Of a stretch of 64,000 nt of DNA, positions 43,369 through 50,951 are shown piece by piece. The notes below the pieces were generated by a model, which saw nothing but the letters and a program-made list of their open reading frames with translations, was not told where the DNA came from and ran no database searches. The DNA comes from Sporosarcina sp. ANT_H38. Its GTDB lineage: Bacteria; Bacillota; Bacilli; Bacillales_A; Planococcaceae. Position numbers and translations under genes: made by a program. Positions within the stretch are counted from its first letter, which is position 1, and each line of letters begins with the position of its first letter. The stretch spans positions 1 to 64,000 of the forward strand of contig NZ_VOBC01000004.1 in assembly GCF_008369195.1 (NCBI RefSeq), given 5' to 3'.

Positions 43369-44586
43369 TTATTTAAGTATGTTGAATTTACCTTTTTTCA
43401 ATGTTAGTCCTAGACCGCCAATCAAGAATAGAGCACGGTTATCAATCATTTTCTTCATGAATGAAGCTTTAGTACCCATAACTTTTTTACCAAATACTAC
43501 ACCAATTGCATCGCTGTCCCCAAGTGAACAAACGCTACCTTTCAAATCTGGTTTAAAGTCGGAAGTCGGTTCACCCTTCATGAGTGCAATGATATTATTC
43601 GCACACATATCACCTTGCTGCATAGCAATTTGTGCAGTTGGTGGGAATGGACGGTTAATTTCTTCATTGATCATAAGTGCGCAGTCTCCTACGATGAATA
43701 CATCAGAATAACCTGGTGCACGAAGATCCTTGTCAACTTTGACACGAGCACGCATGTTTTCGATACCTGTTTCTTCGATTAGACGGTTACCGCGGACACC
43801 TGCAGCCCAAACGATCGTGCCAGCTTTGACGAATTCAAATACATCTTCGCCTTTTTTAATATTGACGCCTTCAGGAGTAGCTTCTACAACCGGCGTACCA
43901 ATCGAGAATTCAATTCCTTTAGAGTTCAATTGTTTAACAGCATAATCTACAAGTTCAGGATCAAATCCTGGAAGAACCATCGGAGCTGCTTCGACGCAGA
44001 GTACACGTACTTTTTCTTGTGGTACGTCGAACTCTTTACAAAGTTCAGGTACACGATTACCAAGTTCACCAAGGAACTCGATGCCAGTGAAGCCCGCTCC
44101 TCCAACGATAATTGTCAGACGGCTATCGTCTTTAACTTCTTCAGTAGACCACGTTGCGAATTGATATTCGATATGTTCGCGAATTTGACGTGCAGCTTTA
44201 ACATTTGCAATGGAAAGCGCATATTTATCAAGACCCGGAATACCGAATGTTTCACCTTCGAACCCAAGAGAGATAACAAGGTAATCATAAGTATGTGTAC
44301 CGACGTTTGTCGTTACGACTTTCCCCTTAACATCGATTGCTTGTACTTCAGCTTGGATGAATTTCACTTTATTACTGTTAATAACATTTTTTATATCATA
44401 ACGTACTGATTCAGGAGACATTGTTCCTGCAGCAGCTTCATGAAGCCATGTCGATTCATAGTGATACTCATTTTTGTTTATAAGAACGATATCTGCATCG
44501 TCTGCCCCAAGAGACTTTTGCAAGTTAACAACTGTTGTTAAACCGCCATAACCCGCGCCTAATACTAAAATTGTCGGTCTTTTCAC
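43369..44586 (-). CDS. yumB: NAD(P)/FAD-dependent oxidoreductase (YumB, type II NADH dehydrogenase-like)
   Basis: 405 residues. FAD-binding [18 protein letters not shown] at the N-terminus, NAD-binding [17 protein letters not shown] near residue 155, and the second FAD motif [10 protein letters not shown]. This is the layout of type II NADH dehydrogenases, which pass electrons to quinone at the membrane face. GTG at 44586 gives the expected N-terminus; the 47 extra codons upstream in the open frame have no family match. AGGTGG lies about 11 bases before. Confidence 0.88.
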   Translation of the reverse strand: MKRPTILVLGAGYGGLTTVVNLQKSLGADDADIVLINKNEYHYESTWLHEAAAGTMSPESVRYDIKNVINSNKVKFIQAEVQAIDVKGKVVTTNVGTHTYDYLVISLGFEGETFGIPGLDKYALSIANVKAARQIREHIEYQFATWSTEEVKDDSRLTIIVGGAGFTGIEFLGELGNRVPELCKEFDVPQEKVRVLCVEAAPMVLPGFDPELVDYAVKQLNSKGIEFSIGTPVVEATPEGVNIKKGEDVFEFVKAGTIVWAAGVRGNRLIEETGIENMRARVKVDKDLRAPGYSDVFIVGDCALMINEEINRPFPPTAQIAMQQGDMCANNIIALMKGEPTSDFKPDLKGSVCSLGDSDAIGVVFGKKVMGTKASFMKKMIDNRALFLIGGLGLTLKKGKFNILK

Positions 44587-44790
44587 GAAGATCGAAACCA
44601 CCTTTGATTTTTTTATGTGCCCAGCCACGTGAAATCGGTTACACCCATGATTTACACAGTCCCGGCTTTTGTCTTCTTTCGACAAACTTCTATCTCTTAT
44701 AGTAGACCTTTTGATACAGCATTTCAATAGTATATTTGAAATAGGAAATATTTAAAAATACAGACTAAATAAACCCAGTTGTCATACATA

Positions 44791-44821
44791 AAAAAACTCT
44801 CCTAAGTATGATTTAGGAGAG
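44791..44821 (-). terminator. Terminator after yutM
   Basis: CTCTCCTAA (44797-44805) pairs with TTAGGAGAG, with a run of A6 before it on the plus strand, i.e. T6 after it on the minus strand. Confidence 0.88.
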
Positions 44822-44833
44822 CTTGAAATAGGA

Positions 44834-45196
44834 TCAGCAGTCTTCTGGAGTTCCTTGTTTTTTGGCTGTTCTAAACGATGTCCCACAACCGCAAGAAGCA
44901 ATTGCGTTCGGGTTATTTATTGTAAATCCGCCCCCCATGAGGGACTCTTTATAGTCGACTTGTGTGCCTTCAAGAACACCCGCATCTTCCTTAGAAACGA
45001 GTATTTGTAAACCGTGTTGTTCAAGTAACATGTCTTCCGGAGACTTTTCAGTTTCAAAACCCATTCCGTATGTCAATCCGCTGCATCCTCCGCCGTTCAC
45101 AGCGACACGCAGGAATGATCCTTCTTCCTCATTATGACGCATCATTTCTTTCACATGAATTGCTGCTGCTTTTGTAACTTCAACAACTTGTGTCAT
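44834..45196 (-). CDS. yutM: HesB/IscA-type iron-sulfur cluster assembly protein (YutM)
   Basis: 120 residues. The three conserved cysteines of A-type carriers are visible in NGGGCSGLTYGMGF and SCGCGTSFR. It is expected to carry or insert Fe-S clusters in the cytosol. GGAAGGTGA precedes the ATG. A NifU-like gene lies 0.85 kb away, as in B. subtilis. Confidence 0.92.
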   Translation of the reverse strand: MTQVVEVTKAAAIHVKEMMRHNEEEGSFLRVAVNGGGCSGLTYGMGFETEKSPEDMLLEQHGLQILVSKEDAGVLEGTQVDYKESLMGGGFTINNPNAIASCGCGTSFRTAKKQGTPEDC

Positions 45197-45326
45197 CCGT
45201 GTTCACCTTCCCTTTGTTTTCTTCCTTCTATCATAGCAATTAAGCCAAGCAGAGCGCAATTATATTAACTCCAGTATTGAAGGATATACGCTATAATGAA
45301 ATGAATAGTACGAAAGGAAGGTTTAT

Positions 45327-46004
45327 ATGGAAATCACCCCGTTTTATGATAAAAAAGTTGCATGTCTATACTGTAAGCAAAATTTCACAACCACAAAAAT
45401 ACTCTCAAGATTCGTTCGGGTTTCATCCCACGAAAACGACTTCAAACCTATCTATACAAATCCAGAAGTAAATCCAATCTTTTATAACGTTGCTGTTTGC
45501 CCTCATTGTGGCTTCTCTTTTACTGATGATTTTTCCGCTTACTTTGCTCCCGGCACGGAAGCAGATATCGCAGAACGGATAACTTCTCAATGGAATGGCC
45601 GATCATTCAGTGCAAAGCGCGGTATCGACGAGGCAATTGAAACATATAAACTTGCCTATTTAAGCGCCATGTTCAAAAAGGAGAAAGTTCTTACACTGGC
45701 AGGACTCACTTTACGAATTGCTTGGCTATATCGTGATAAAGGCGCGGAGGTAGAAGAACAACGTTTTCTAACCATCGCAAGAAACTTCTATAATGCTTCG
45801 TTCTCAGAAGGTGATTTCGCTGGAACACAAATGTCAGAAACGAGGGTTTTGTACCTGATTGCAGAACTATCATGGCAAATCAATGATAAAGATGAGGCAA
45901 TAAAAAGCTTTTCACGCGTTCTAGAAGGCCAGCGCAAGTCCACTGAACCAAAGATTATCAAAATGGCAAAAGAACGATGGCAAGAAATTCGGGCAACAAA
46001 ATAG
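45327..46004 (+). CDS. DUF2225 family protein
   Basis: 225 residues. N-terminal zinc-ribbon-like pairs CLYC and CPHCGFSF (about 14-60), then a helical, TPR-like region (IETYKLAYLSAMF, LRIAWLYRDKGAEVEEQRFL). This is the DUF2225 pattern; function unknown. GAAAGGAAGG precedes the ATG. Divergent from yutM. Confidence 0.85.
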   Translation: MEITPFYDKKVACLYCKQNFTTTKILSRFVRVSSHENDFKPIYTNPEVNPIFYNVAVCPHCGFSFTDDFSAYFAPGTEADIAERITSQWNGRSFSAKRGIDEAIETYKLAYLSAMFKKEKVLTLAGLTLRIAWLYRDKGAEVEEQRFLTIARNFYNASFSEGDFAGTQMSETRVLYLIAELSWQINDKDEAIKSFSRVLEGQRKSTEPKIIKMAKERWQEIRATK

Positions 46005-46042
46005 AAAAAGCGGACCGAACTTCGGCCCGCCCAATTTTTAAC

Positions 46043-46279
46043 TTAAAATACTTGTTCTACTTCAACCACGCCTGGAACTTCTTCCAGAAGGGCGCGTTCA
46101 ATACCTGCTTTTAGTGTAATTGTCGAGCTTGGGCATGTACCGCAAGCACCGAGTAGGCGAAGTTTCACAATGCCGTCCTCGATATCCACAAGTTCACAGT
46201 CTCCTCCATCACGCAGTAGGAATGGACGTAATTTATCTAATACTTCTTGTACTGGTTCAGTTAACATTGCATCTGTCAT
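46043..46279 (-). CDS. yutI: NifU C-terminal domain protein (YutI)
   Basis: 78 residues, with [22 protein letters not shown] holding the CxxC of NfuA/NifU scaffold domains and [15 protein letters not shown]. Probable Fe-S cluster scaffold or carrier. Divergent from the YuzD-like gene. Confidence 0.92.
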   Translation of the reverse strand: MTDAMLTEPVQEVLDKLRPFLLRDGGDCELVDIEDGIVKLRLLGACGTCPSSTITLKAGIERALLEEVPGVVEVEQVF

Positions 46280-46364
46280 TGTTTTTTAACTCCCCTTTCC
46301 TTATACTTATTATAAACTGGAAAGAAGAAAAAATCCAACATTCAATCGAGAGGGGACAATTAAA

Positions 46365-46694
46365 ATGAGTACTACTAAAACAAGTATTGAAATCTATGGT
46401 GCAGATATCATCTGTGCAAGCTGTGTCAATGCACCTTCATCCAAAGATACATACGAATGGCTTCAAGCCGCTATCGACAGAAAGTATCCAAATCAGCCCT
46501 ATGATATCACATACATTAATATCGAATCAGATATTTCCGATGATAAGCACCAAAAAATTGCTCAACAAATACAGGACGATGAGTTTTTCTACCCACTAGT
46601 CATGATCAACGACGAGATGATTGGTGAAGGATATATTCAATTAAAACCGGTGTTTGCTGCACTTGAAAAGAATGGCTATATCGCAGAATCGTGA
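46365..46694 (+). CDS. yuzD: YuzD family protein (DUF1462)
   Basis: 109 residues, thioredoxin-like fold expected, with a CASC motif in GADIICASCVNAPSSKDTYEWL. Function unknown; consistently adjacent to yutI in Bacillales. GAGAGGGGACAATTAAA precedes the ATG. Last recognised chromosomal gene before the prophage. Confidence 0.88.
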   Translation: MSTTKTSIEIYGADIICASCVNAPSSKDTYEWLQAAIDRKYPNQPYDITYINIESDISDDKHQKIAQQIQDDEFFYPLVMINDEMIGEGYIQLKPVFAALEKNGYIAES

Positions 46695-46732
46695 AATGAT
46701 AAAGATTTACGATAATTGAGAAGAACAAAAGT

Positions 46733-46841
46733 GTAAGCGCCTGGTTAGAGGCGGTAATCATAAGGTGGGCTGCGGAGCGGCGTGCTTTGCCGCACAGTTG
46801 GACTGACTTATGACCCGAGCCTCTAGGCGCTGGTGTCTAGA
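46733..46841. repeat. Intergenic repeat, GTGTCTAG/GGCGCC family, inverted copy
   Basis: Reads GTAAGCGCCTGGTTAGAGGC...GGTGGGCTGCGGAGCGG...CTTATGACCCGAGCCTCTAG...GGTGTCTAG. This is the reverse-complement orientation of the copies at 7634 and 42456. The ends AGCGCCT/AGGCGCT and GAGGC/GCCTC pair, so the whole unit folds as one long hairpin. Confidence 0.65.
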
Positions 46842-46906
46842 CGTGGGATAGCTTCTTTTGGAGGTTATCCATAGCACTAGATTTTATAATTTCCTATACA
46901 ACAATA

Positions 46907-46946
46907 AAATCCCTTATTCGCTACTACGCGAATAAGGGATTTTTTG
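46907..46946 (+). terminator. Terminator-like hairpin at the chromosome/prophage side
   Basis: AAATCCCTTATTCG and CGAATAAGGGATTT arms with T-run. About 210 bp after yuzD; probably ends its transcript. Confidence 0.75.
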
Positions 46947-47148
46947 TCAACCGTTATGCCACTTATAAGAGAGGCCATTTATGTTGAGCAGAGATTGTTC
47001 ATGATTCTTAACTGAAACAGTGTTCATCGCAAACAAACATTCATTCCGTATGTGATAATTCGAGTTGAATCGATAAGTGAATGTGATATTTCTTGTGACA
47101 TTTTTCGTTTCAACAGATTTTTATTATGCGGGCTTTATTTGAACATAA
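46947..47148. other. Presumed left junction between chromosome and prophage
   Basis: No coding frame or RNA is seen. The chromosomal gene order ends before this stretch and phage-type genes begin after it. An attachment site cannot be located because the right end of the prophage is outside the window. Confidence 0.3.
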
Positions 47149-47186
47149 AACAGCCACTTACTCAAATGAGTTAGTGGCTGTTTTTT
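47149..47186 (-). terminator. Terminator-like hairpin after the ParR-like gene
   Basis: AACAGCCACT and AGTGGCTGTT arms (47149-47158, 47173-47182), followed by T-run on the plus strand and with A-rich sequence on the other side. It lies 60 bp beyond the stop of the minus-strand gene at 47248. Confidence 0.7.
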
Positions 47187-47247
47187 CACTTTCCTATGAT
47201 TTGGTATGTGTATACACCGTCATTTATAAAGCAATGCCACGTTTAGT

Positions 47248-47487
47248 TTATAAAAATCCACCCATCGTGTCATCCTCATCTTCTTCCTGTTCCTCCATAA
47301 CTGGAATTTCCGGCATTACTGGCATCGAGGACGTCCGTATACTACCATCACGATCTTGTGCAATCAATCGTTTAATGTAGCGACTGAACTTCCCCTTGTC
47401 TTCTTTACTCTCTGCAAATTCCAGCAACCCTTTTTCATATTCGTCGGTTAAATCAAAACTAATCGATTTTGTTTTTCGACCGATCAT
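47248..47487 (-). CDS. ParR-like partner of the actin-like protein
   Basis: 79 residues. Residues 1-45 look like a ribbon-helix-helix DNA-binding domain (TKSISFDLTDEYEKGLLEFA, KFSRYIKRLIAQ). The C-terminal third is acidic (MEEQEEDEDD), as in ParR-type adaptors that contact the filament end. The start overlaps the stop of the actin-like gene by 4 bases. Family assignment rests on pairing, size and layout. Confidence 0.65.
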   Translation of the reverse strand: MIGRKTKSISFDLTDEYEKGLLEFAESKEDKGKFSRYIKRLIAQDRDGSIRTSSMPVMPEIPVMEEQEEDEDDTMGGFL

Positions 47488-48344
47488 TTAAAAGCCTTCT
47501 TGGCCAATTTGTAAAATCCTATTGCATTTGCAAAAACGGGGTCCGCAATCGTTACACGTCCATCATCATTTAGCATCGGCTGCATTAACCGTGCATTTGG
47601 ATAGTGCGCAACGATATGCGGCAACATCTCTTTCGCAATCCCTCCACAAACATAAACCGCATCAGTCTTGCTCCATTTAAACTTTGTGGTTGACCGGACA
47701 ATACCCATAGCCACACTTGCTAAGTCATCCTTATTTGTGACCGTTTCCATCCCGAAATTAAAAGTATCGGACGCATTGTTGATATGCCGTCGGTCTATGA
47801 TAGTCGCACAGTTTATAGTACCGCTTCCAATATCAATGATTCGTACTGTTCCGGATTGCGGACTACTCCAAAACGCTCCACTGCCTTCAGCTGCCACTCT
47901 GACATCTTGAATGTGGATGGATTGCTGTTTGCCATTAACCGAGAAAATATGGTGACCAATCAGCATTTCCTGTATCTTCTTTTTTTCCGAATCCTTGTGA
48001 CTAACAATCGGTTGCCCTGTTACTAAGCGGACGTTTTCTGTCCCTGGACAATACTTTTTAATATAGCGGTAGACTGCCAGCAACACACGGATCAATGTAT
48101 CATCATGCGCCTTGCTATCTCCGTACATGGATGCTCCACCATAGATATCCTCGTACACGGCGATAGTCCCCGCAAATCCTTTTCTTCCGTTAATCTCAAA
48201 CTCCATATCATCGTCAGCAAACGACTCAACTATGTCACGCTCAAACCAGTCACAGATAGCTGTACGATACGAATCAATACCGAATGGTCCGACAACCTTG
48301 CCACGATGATTCCCTGCATCGATTCCCAATATTAAATTACTCAA
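47484..48344 (-). CDS. Actin-like DNA segregation protein (ParM/StbA family)
   Basis: 286 residues. Phosphate-1 motif LILGIDAGNHRGKVVG at the N-terminus, phosphate-2 RIIDIGSGTINCATI near 180, and adenosine motif VYVCGGIAKEM near 240. Together these are the actin/ParM ATPase signature. It would polymerise to push DNA apart, with the downstream RHH protein as adaptor. The start is TTG at 48344 with GGAGGG upstream; the 58 codons before it in the open frame are spurious and overlap the centromere-like repeats. Confidence 0.82.
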   Translation of the reverse strand: MSNLILGIDAGNHRGKVVGPFGIDSYRTAICDWFERDIVESFADDDMEFEINGRKGFAGTIAVYEDIYGGASMYGDSKAHDDTLIRVLLAVYRYIKKYCPGTENVRLVTGQPIVSHKDSEKKKIQEMLIGHHIFSVNGKQQSIHIQDVRVAAEGSGAFWSSPQSGTVRIIDIGSGTINCATIIDRRHINNASDTFNFGMETVTNKDDLASVAMGIVRSTTKFKWSKTDAVYVCGGIAKEMLPHIVAHYPNARLMQPMLNDDGRVTIADPVFANAIGFYKLAKKAFK

Positions 48345-48363
48345 ATGATTCCCTCCACAAGTT

Positions 48364-48424
48364 TTATTACGCATGTAGTAAATTCGGGAGGATTCCCGAG
48401 TGCAGTTATTACGCTTGTAATAAA
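48364..48424. promoter_or_regulatory. Centromere/operator-like site upstream of the ParM/ParR pair
   Basis: Two 19-bp near-palindromes, TTATTACGCATGTAGTAAA (48364-48382) and TTATTACGCTTGTAATAAA (48406-48424), spaced by 42 bp start to start, about four helical turns. Between them is an inverted repeat TCGGGA-GGAT-TCCCGA (48384-48399). Position just before the actin-like gene is that of a parC site bound by ParR. Confidence 0.65.
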
Positions 48425-48471
48425 GGATATGTATGTGGACGAAAAAAAGAACCAGACAATTTACGCCCAGT

Positions 48472-48573
48472 TCATTTCTTAGGTTTCTTTTTAGCAGGAA
48501 TCCCGTATTTACGGCCATTCTCTGTTATCTTACGAGCCAATTCCGTTGCTTCCTCTTTTGTCATTTTACCCAT
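48472..48573 (-). CDS. Very small basic phage protein
   Basis: 33 residues: MGKMTKEEATELARKITENG and then a Lys-rich end PAKKKPKK. GGGAGTGAG lies upstream of the ATG at a usable distance. It is upstream of the centromere-like site on the same strand as parM. No family recognised; the coding pattern is convincing for its size. Confidence 0.5.
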   Translation of the reverse strand: MGKMTKEEATELARKITENGRKYGIPAKKKPKK

Positions 48574-48718
48574 TAAAACTCACTCCCTTTATATAGTAGG
48601 AGTCTGCCTATAAAACAATAATTCTATACATACCCTCTCTCCCCCACCGCATATGATGATTTAAAGCCGCTAGACTACGAGACTCTCGCGGGGATAAAAC
48701 TTGATTAGGAGAGATGAT
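48574..48718. other. Divergent intergenic control region
   Basis: It separates the minus-strand small gene from the plus-strand gene at 48719. A GCTAGACTACGAGACTCTCG stretch (near 48668) has partial dyad symmetry. No promoter with good consensus was fixed. Confidence 0.3.
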
Positions 48719-49348
48719 GTGGGAGTGGGGAAGGGTAGAAAAGTGAGGGCAGACAAGAAACAAGAAGTTCAGCCATGGCTATCTATTGAATTACGCAATT
48801 GTATTCATCGCTTGTCTTTCATAACCGGCGAGGCTGTCAAAAATGTCGGGGAAGCTATCTGCGTTAGTGGGATATGTAATAAGAAAGTCATCAGCTATCT
48901 GTCGCAAAACTTTAAGCGAGACATTCGCATTGATAATACTTTGTATTTTGGTGATTTGAATAGGATATCAGTCAAAAAGAGAGCCGCTGCAGGTCTAAAT
49001 AAACCTATTTCGATTAGATTTAATTCACAAACTTACGAGTTAATCAGTGTCCTTGCATTCGCTTTAGATTGCACTCCTTCACTAGCCTGTGCTTTGTTGT
49101 TAGATGCCAGCGTAAGGGATGTGGATTTCGTAAATGATTTTGTTGAGTCACATTTAAAAAAGAATATTGATGAAAAACAAATGAGCGAGTTAAAGAAAGT
49201 TTTGAAATACGTCAACGCAAATAACCCTTACGAAGAGACGATATCATGGGCGCGATTATTATCCTACATGGTCAGCGAAGCAAAAGTAGGCGTTGATAAG
49301 GTCCAGGACACAGTGACGGATTTCATCGTTAATAATTGGAAAAAATAA
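48719..49348 (+). CDS. Phage protein of unknown function
   Basis: 209 residues, no membrane segment, basic N-terminus, otherwise helical. It is the only plus-strand gene in this end of the prophage apart from the cassette at 50952. GTG at 48719 follows AGGAGAGATGAT at suitable spacing. I do not recognise it. Proximity to the ParM/ParR pair and divergent orientation would suit a replication or copy-control role, but no motif proves this. Confidence 0.6.
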   Translation: MGVGKGRKVRADKKQEVQPWLSIELRNCIHRLSFITGEAVKNVGEAICVSGICNKKVISYLSQNFKRDIRIDNTLYFGDLNRISVKKRAAAGLNKPISIRFNSQTYELISVLAFALDCTPSLACALLLDASVRDVDFVNDFVESHLKKNIDEKQMSELKKVLKYVNANNPYEETISWARLLSYMVSEAKVGVDKVQDTVTDFIVNNWKK

Positions 49349-49354
49349 AAAAAA

Positions 49355-49379
49355 CGACCAATCCTGTACGGATTGGTCG
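49355..49379. terminator. Terminator between convergent phage genes
   Basis: CGACCAATCC-TGTAC-GGATTGGTCG with A8 before it, i.e. a T-run for the minus-strand operon ending at 49387; it also faces the gene ending at 49348. Confidence 0.85.
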
Positions 49380-49386
49380 CTATTGT

Positions 49387-49725
49387 CTATTCTTCACAAC
49401 GTACTCCTATAATATCCGACACCGGAATCCTATCAAGTCCAAATGGGTTATCAAGCATCACGATCATAGTCCTTAAATCAATTCCTTCTATTATACCGCC
49501 ACGAGTCATGATCTTTCCATTCTTCCATGTTTTGATAAGCGTCTGGCATTTCCATTTATACGACACTTCAAGTTCATCTTGAATCGATTGCAGGTCCCAC
49601 TCACTGAGTTCTGGACGATCTTCGTAATGGTCTTTATCCATCCATTTATTCAGCTCCACAATATGCTCCGGCAACATCATAGCAGTCCACTTTTTCGTTC
49701 CGCGATCACGAATGTTTTCTAACAT
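49387..49725 (-). CDS. YolD-like family protein
   Basis: 112 residues. RDRGTKKWTAMMLPEHIVEL is the diagnostic YolD N-terminal block, followed by an acidic helix and a small beta domain. YolD-like proteins usually precede a UvrX/UmuC-type polymerase in SOS-induced operons; no polymerase gene is present here. Last gene of the operon driven from the LexA-box promoter at 50709-50737. Confidence 0.85.
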   Translation of the reverse strand: MLENIRDRGTKKWTAMMLPEHIVELNKWMDKDHYEDRPELSEWDLQSIQDELEVSYKWKCQTLIKTWKNGKIMTRGGIIEGIDLRTMIVMLDNPFGLDRIPVSDIIGVRCEE

Positions 49726-49726
49726 C

Positions 49727-49990
49727 TCATTTCACACTCACGATATTATTCATGTTGATTTTTATGCTTTCGTAACCTACTTGCATTGTCAATTTACCTT
49801 GTTGGCCATCAACATCTTTAACGACTCCTGTAACTGACTCGTAACGCTTATGAGCATATATCGTGATTTCAACCTCTACACCAAATTCTTTTGATTCGCC
49901 GATTCTTTCACCAATTTCTAGAAAATCAGTCTCCGTCAGTTTCGGTCCTGCTACTACCTTTGATTTCGGTGGCTTTGGAATTGCTGTCAT
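49727..49990 (-). CDS. Small phage protein, YolD C-terminal-like
   Basis: 87 residues from the ATG at 49990 (AAAGG at 9 bases; the ATG at 49999 is too close). A beta-rich part with VEITIYAHKRYESVTGVVKDVDGQQGKLTM resembles the small domain that ends YolD-like proteins. It is 1 bp from the YolD-like gene. Function unknown. Confidence 0.6.
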   Translation of the reverse strand: MTAIPKPPKSKVVAGPKLTETDFLEIGERIGESKEFGVEVEITIYAHKRYESVTGVVKDVDGQQGKLTMQVGYESIKINMNNIVSVK

Positions 49991-50084
49991 TTTTATCATC
50001 CTTTCTGTACCAATCTCTTAATTCCGCTAAGTGTTCCCTGAACAAAAGGGATATGGCCAACTTTTCAGCACTCTGATCAATCAC
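49926..50084 (-). CDS. Small overlapping phage gene
   Basis: 52 residues from a GTG that overlaps the stop of the upstream gene (ACGTGATT), so translation would be coupled. The N-terminal helix MIDQSAEKLAISLLF and HLAELRDWYRKDDK look protein-like. Its last third overlaps the next gene in another frame, which weakens the case. Confidence 0.4.
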   Translation of the reverse strand: MIDQSAEKLAISLLFREHLAELRDWYRKDDKNDSNSKATEIKGSSRTETDGD

Positions 50085-50467
50085 GTTGTAGTAGCTCCTT
50101 TAGTGCTATGATTTCCTGCCGATGCAAAGTAAACATTTATCAATTCTTCTGTTCGGTTGCGCAGCCGCACATTTAAGTAACGCCTTATGTCTTCATAGCC
50201 ATTATGGATAAGTACATACTCAGTGAAGGTATCGCCTTTCCCCTTTTTAATTAACTTCATGTTATGGCTTCGTGCGTATTTATTTGTTTCTTTTAAATCG
50301 GCCTGGACGGTCTTTAGTGCTCTTTCAACGATATTGATATAAGGCCCTTTCAGCTTAAACGGGCTGATCTCAATCGTCTCTCTGTCTCTCTCCAGAATCT
50401 GAATGATCATCGGTAAATAAATCATATTCTCGAAATACGGTAATGCTTCTCCTGGTATTAATGGCAT
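50081..50467 (-). CDS. Phage protein of unknown function in the SOS operon
   Basis: 128 residues, soluble, mixed alpha/beta (FKLKGPYINIVERALKTVQA, YVLIHNGYEDIRRYLNVRLRN). Its ATG overlaps the stop of the preceding gene (TAATG). Not recognised; it commonly keeps such company in Bacillus-type prophages next to YolD-like genes. Confidence 0.6.
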   Translation of the reverse strand: MPLIPGEALPYFENMIYLPMIIQILERDRETIEISPFKLKGPYINIVERALKTVQADLKETNKYARSHNMKLIKKGKGDTFTEYVLIHNGYEDIRRYLNVRLRNRTEELINVYFASAGNHSTKGATTT

Positions 50468-50688
50468 TAGATTACCCTACTTTCTTTCATAACGATGGGA
50501 ACAAGTGCAAGCACGTTATCAATTGTAAAAGTCCGCTTGGATTTACGTAAGAAACAGAATGCACGGAACGATGCTTCGCCTACCTGTAGTACATAGATTC
50601 TTCTTTTGCTGATTGAACCATCTTTCGCGATGTACATCATATCCAAGACTTGATTGTATTCTGCAGACTTAACTAATTGATCACGCAC
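50467..50688 (-). CDS. Small WYL-like domain protein, first gene of the SOS operon
   Basis: 73 residues. Core VLDMMYIAKDGSISKRRIYVLQVG and FRAFCFLRKSKRTFTIDNVLAL follow the WYL (SH3-like barrel) pattern without a helix-turn-helix. GTG at 50688 has GGGGGAACGAG upstream. It begins 21 bp after the LexA-box promoter's -10 region. A ligand or nucleic-acid sensing role is inference. Confidence 0.6.
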   Translation of the reverse strand: MRDQLVKSAEYNQVLDMMYIAKDGSISKRRIYVLQVGEASFRAFCFLRKSKRTFTIDNVLALVPIVMKESRVI

Positions 50689-50708
50689 ACTCGTTCCCCC
50701 TTTTCATT

Positions 50709-50737
50709 AGTATATCGAACAATTGTTCTTATTACAA
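50709..50737 (-). promoter_or_regulatory. SOS-type promoter with a LexA/DinR box in its spacer
   Basis: On the minus strand: -35 TTGTAA (50732-50737), exactly 17 bp, -10 TATACT (50709-50714). The spacer holds a perfect GAAC-AATT-GTTC box (50717-50728), matching the Gram-positive LexA/DinR consensus. It drives the operon 50688 to 49387. The -35 segment GCTTGTAATAA also matches half of the ParR-type repeats at 48413-48423. Confidence 0.8.
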
Positions 50738-50951
50738 GCAAATATTAAGTGGTAAACATTTTAATCTGCCTCCTGTTTATTTTTGTAGGAATAAGCAAAT
50801 TATATGAATACCAAGAAAAGATGACTGCGCCTTGGGCAAATAAAAACCATGTGATAAAACCGGATTAAACTTAATATGTAATTTATAGCGAATTTTTTCA
50901 TTAATTGTAGTATGATTCTCCTATATCTATTTACTTAGAGAGGAGCAAGCT

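Noticed and set aside
46700..47250. attL site of the prophage
   Set aside because: A core cannot be identified without the right end; no integrase gene or tRNA is present in the visible part.
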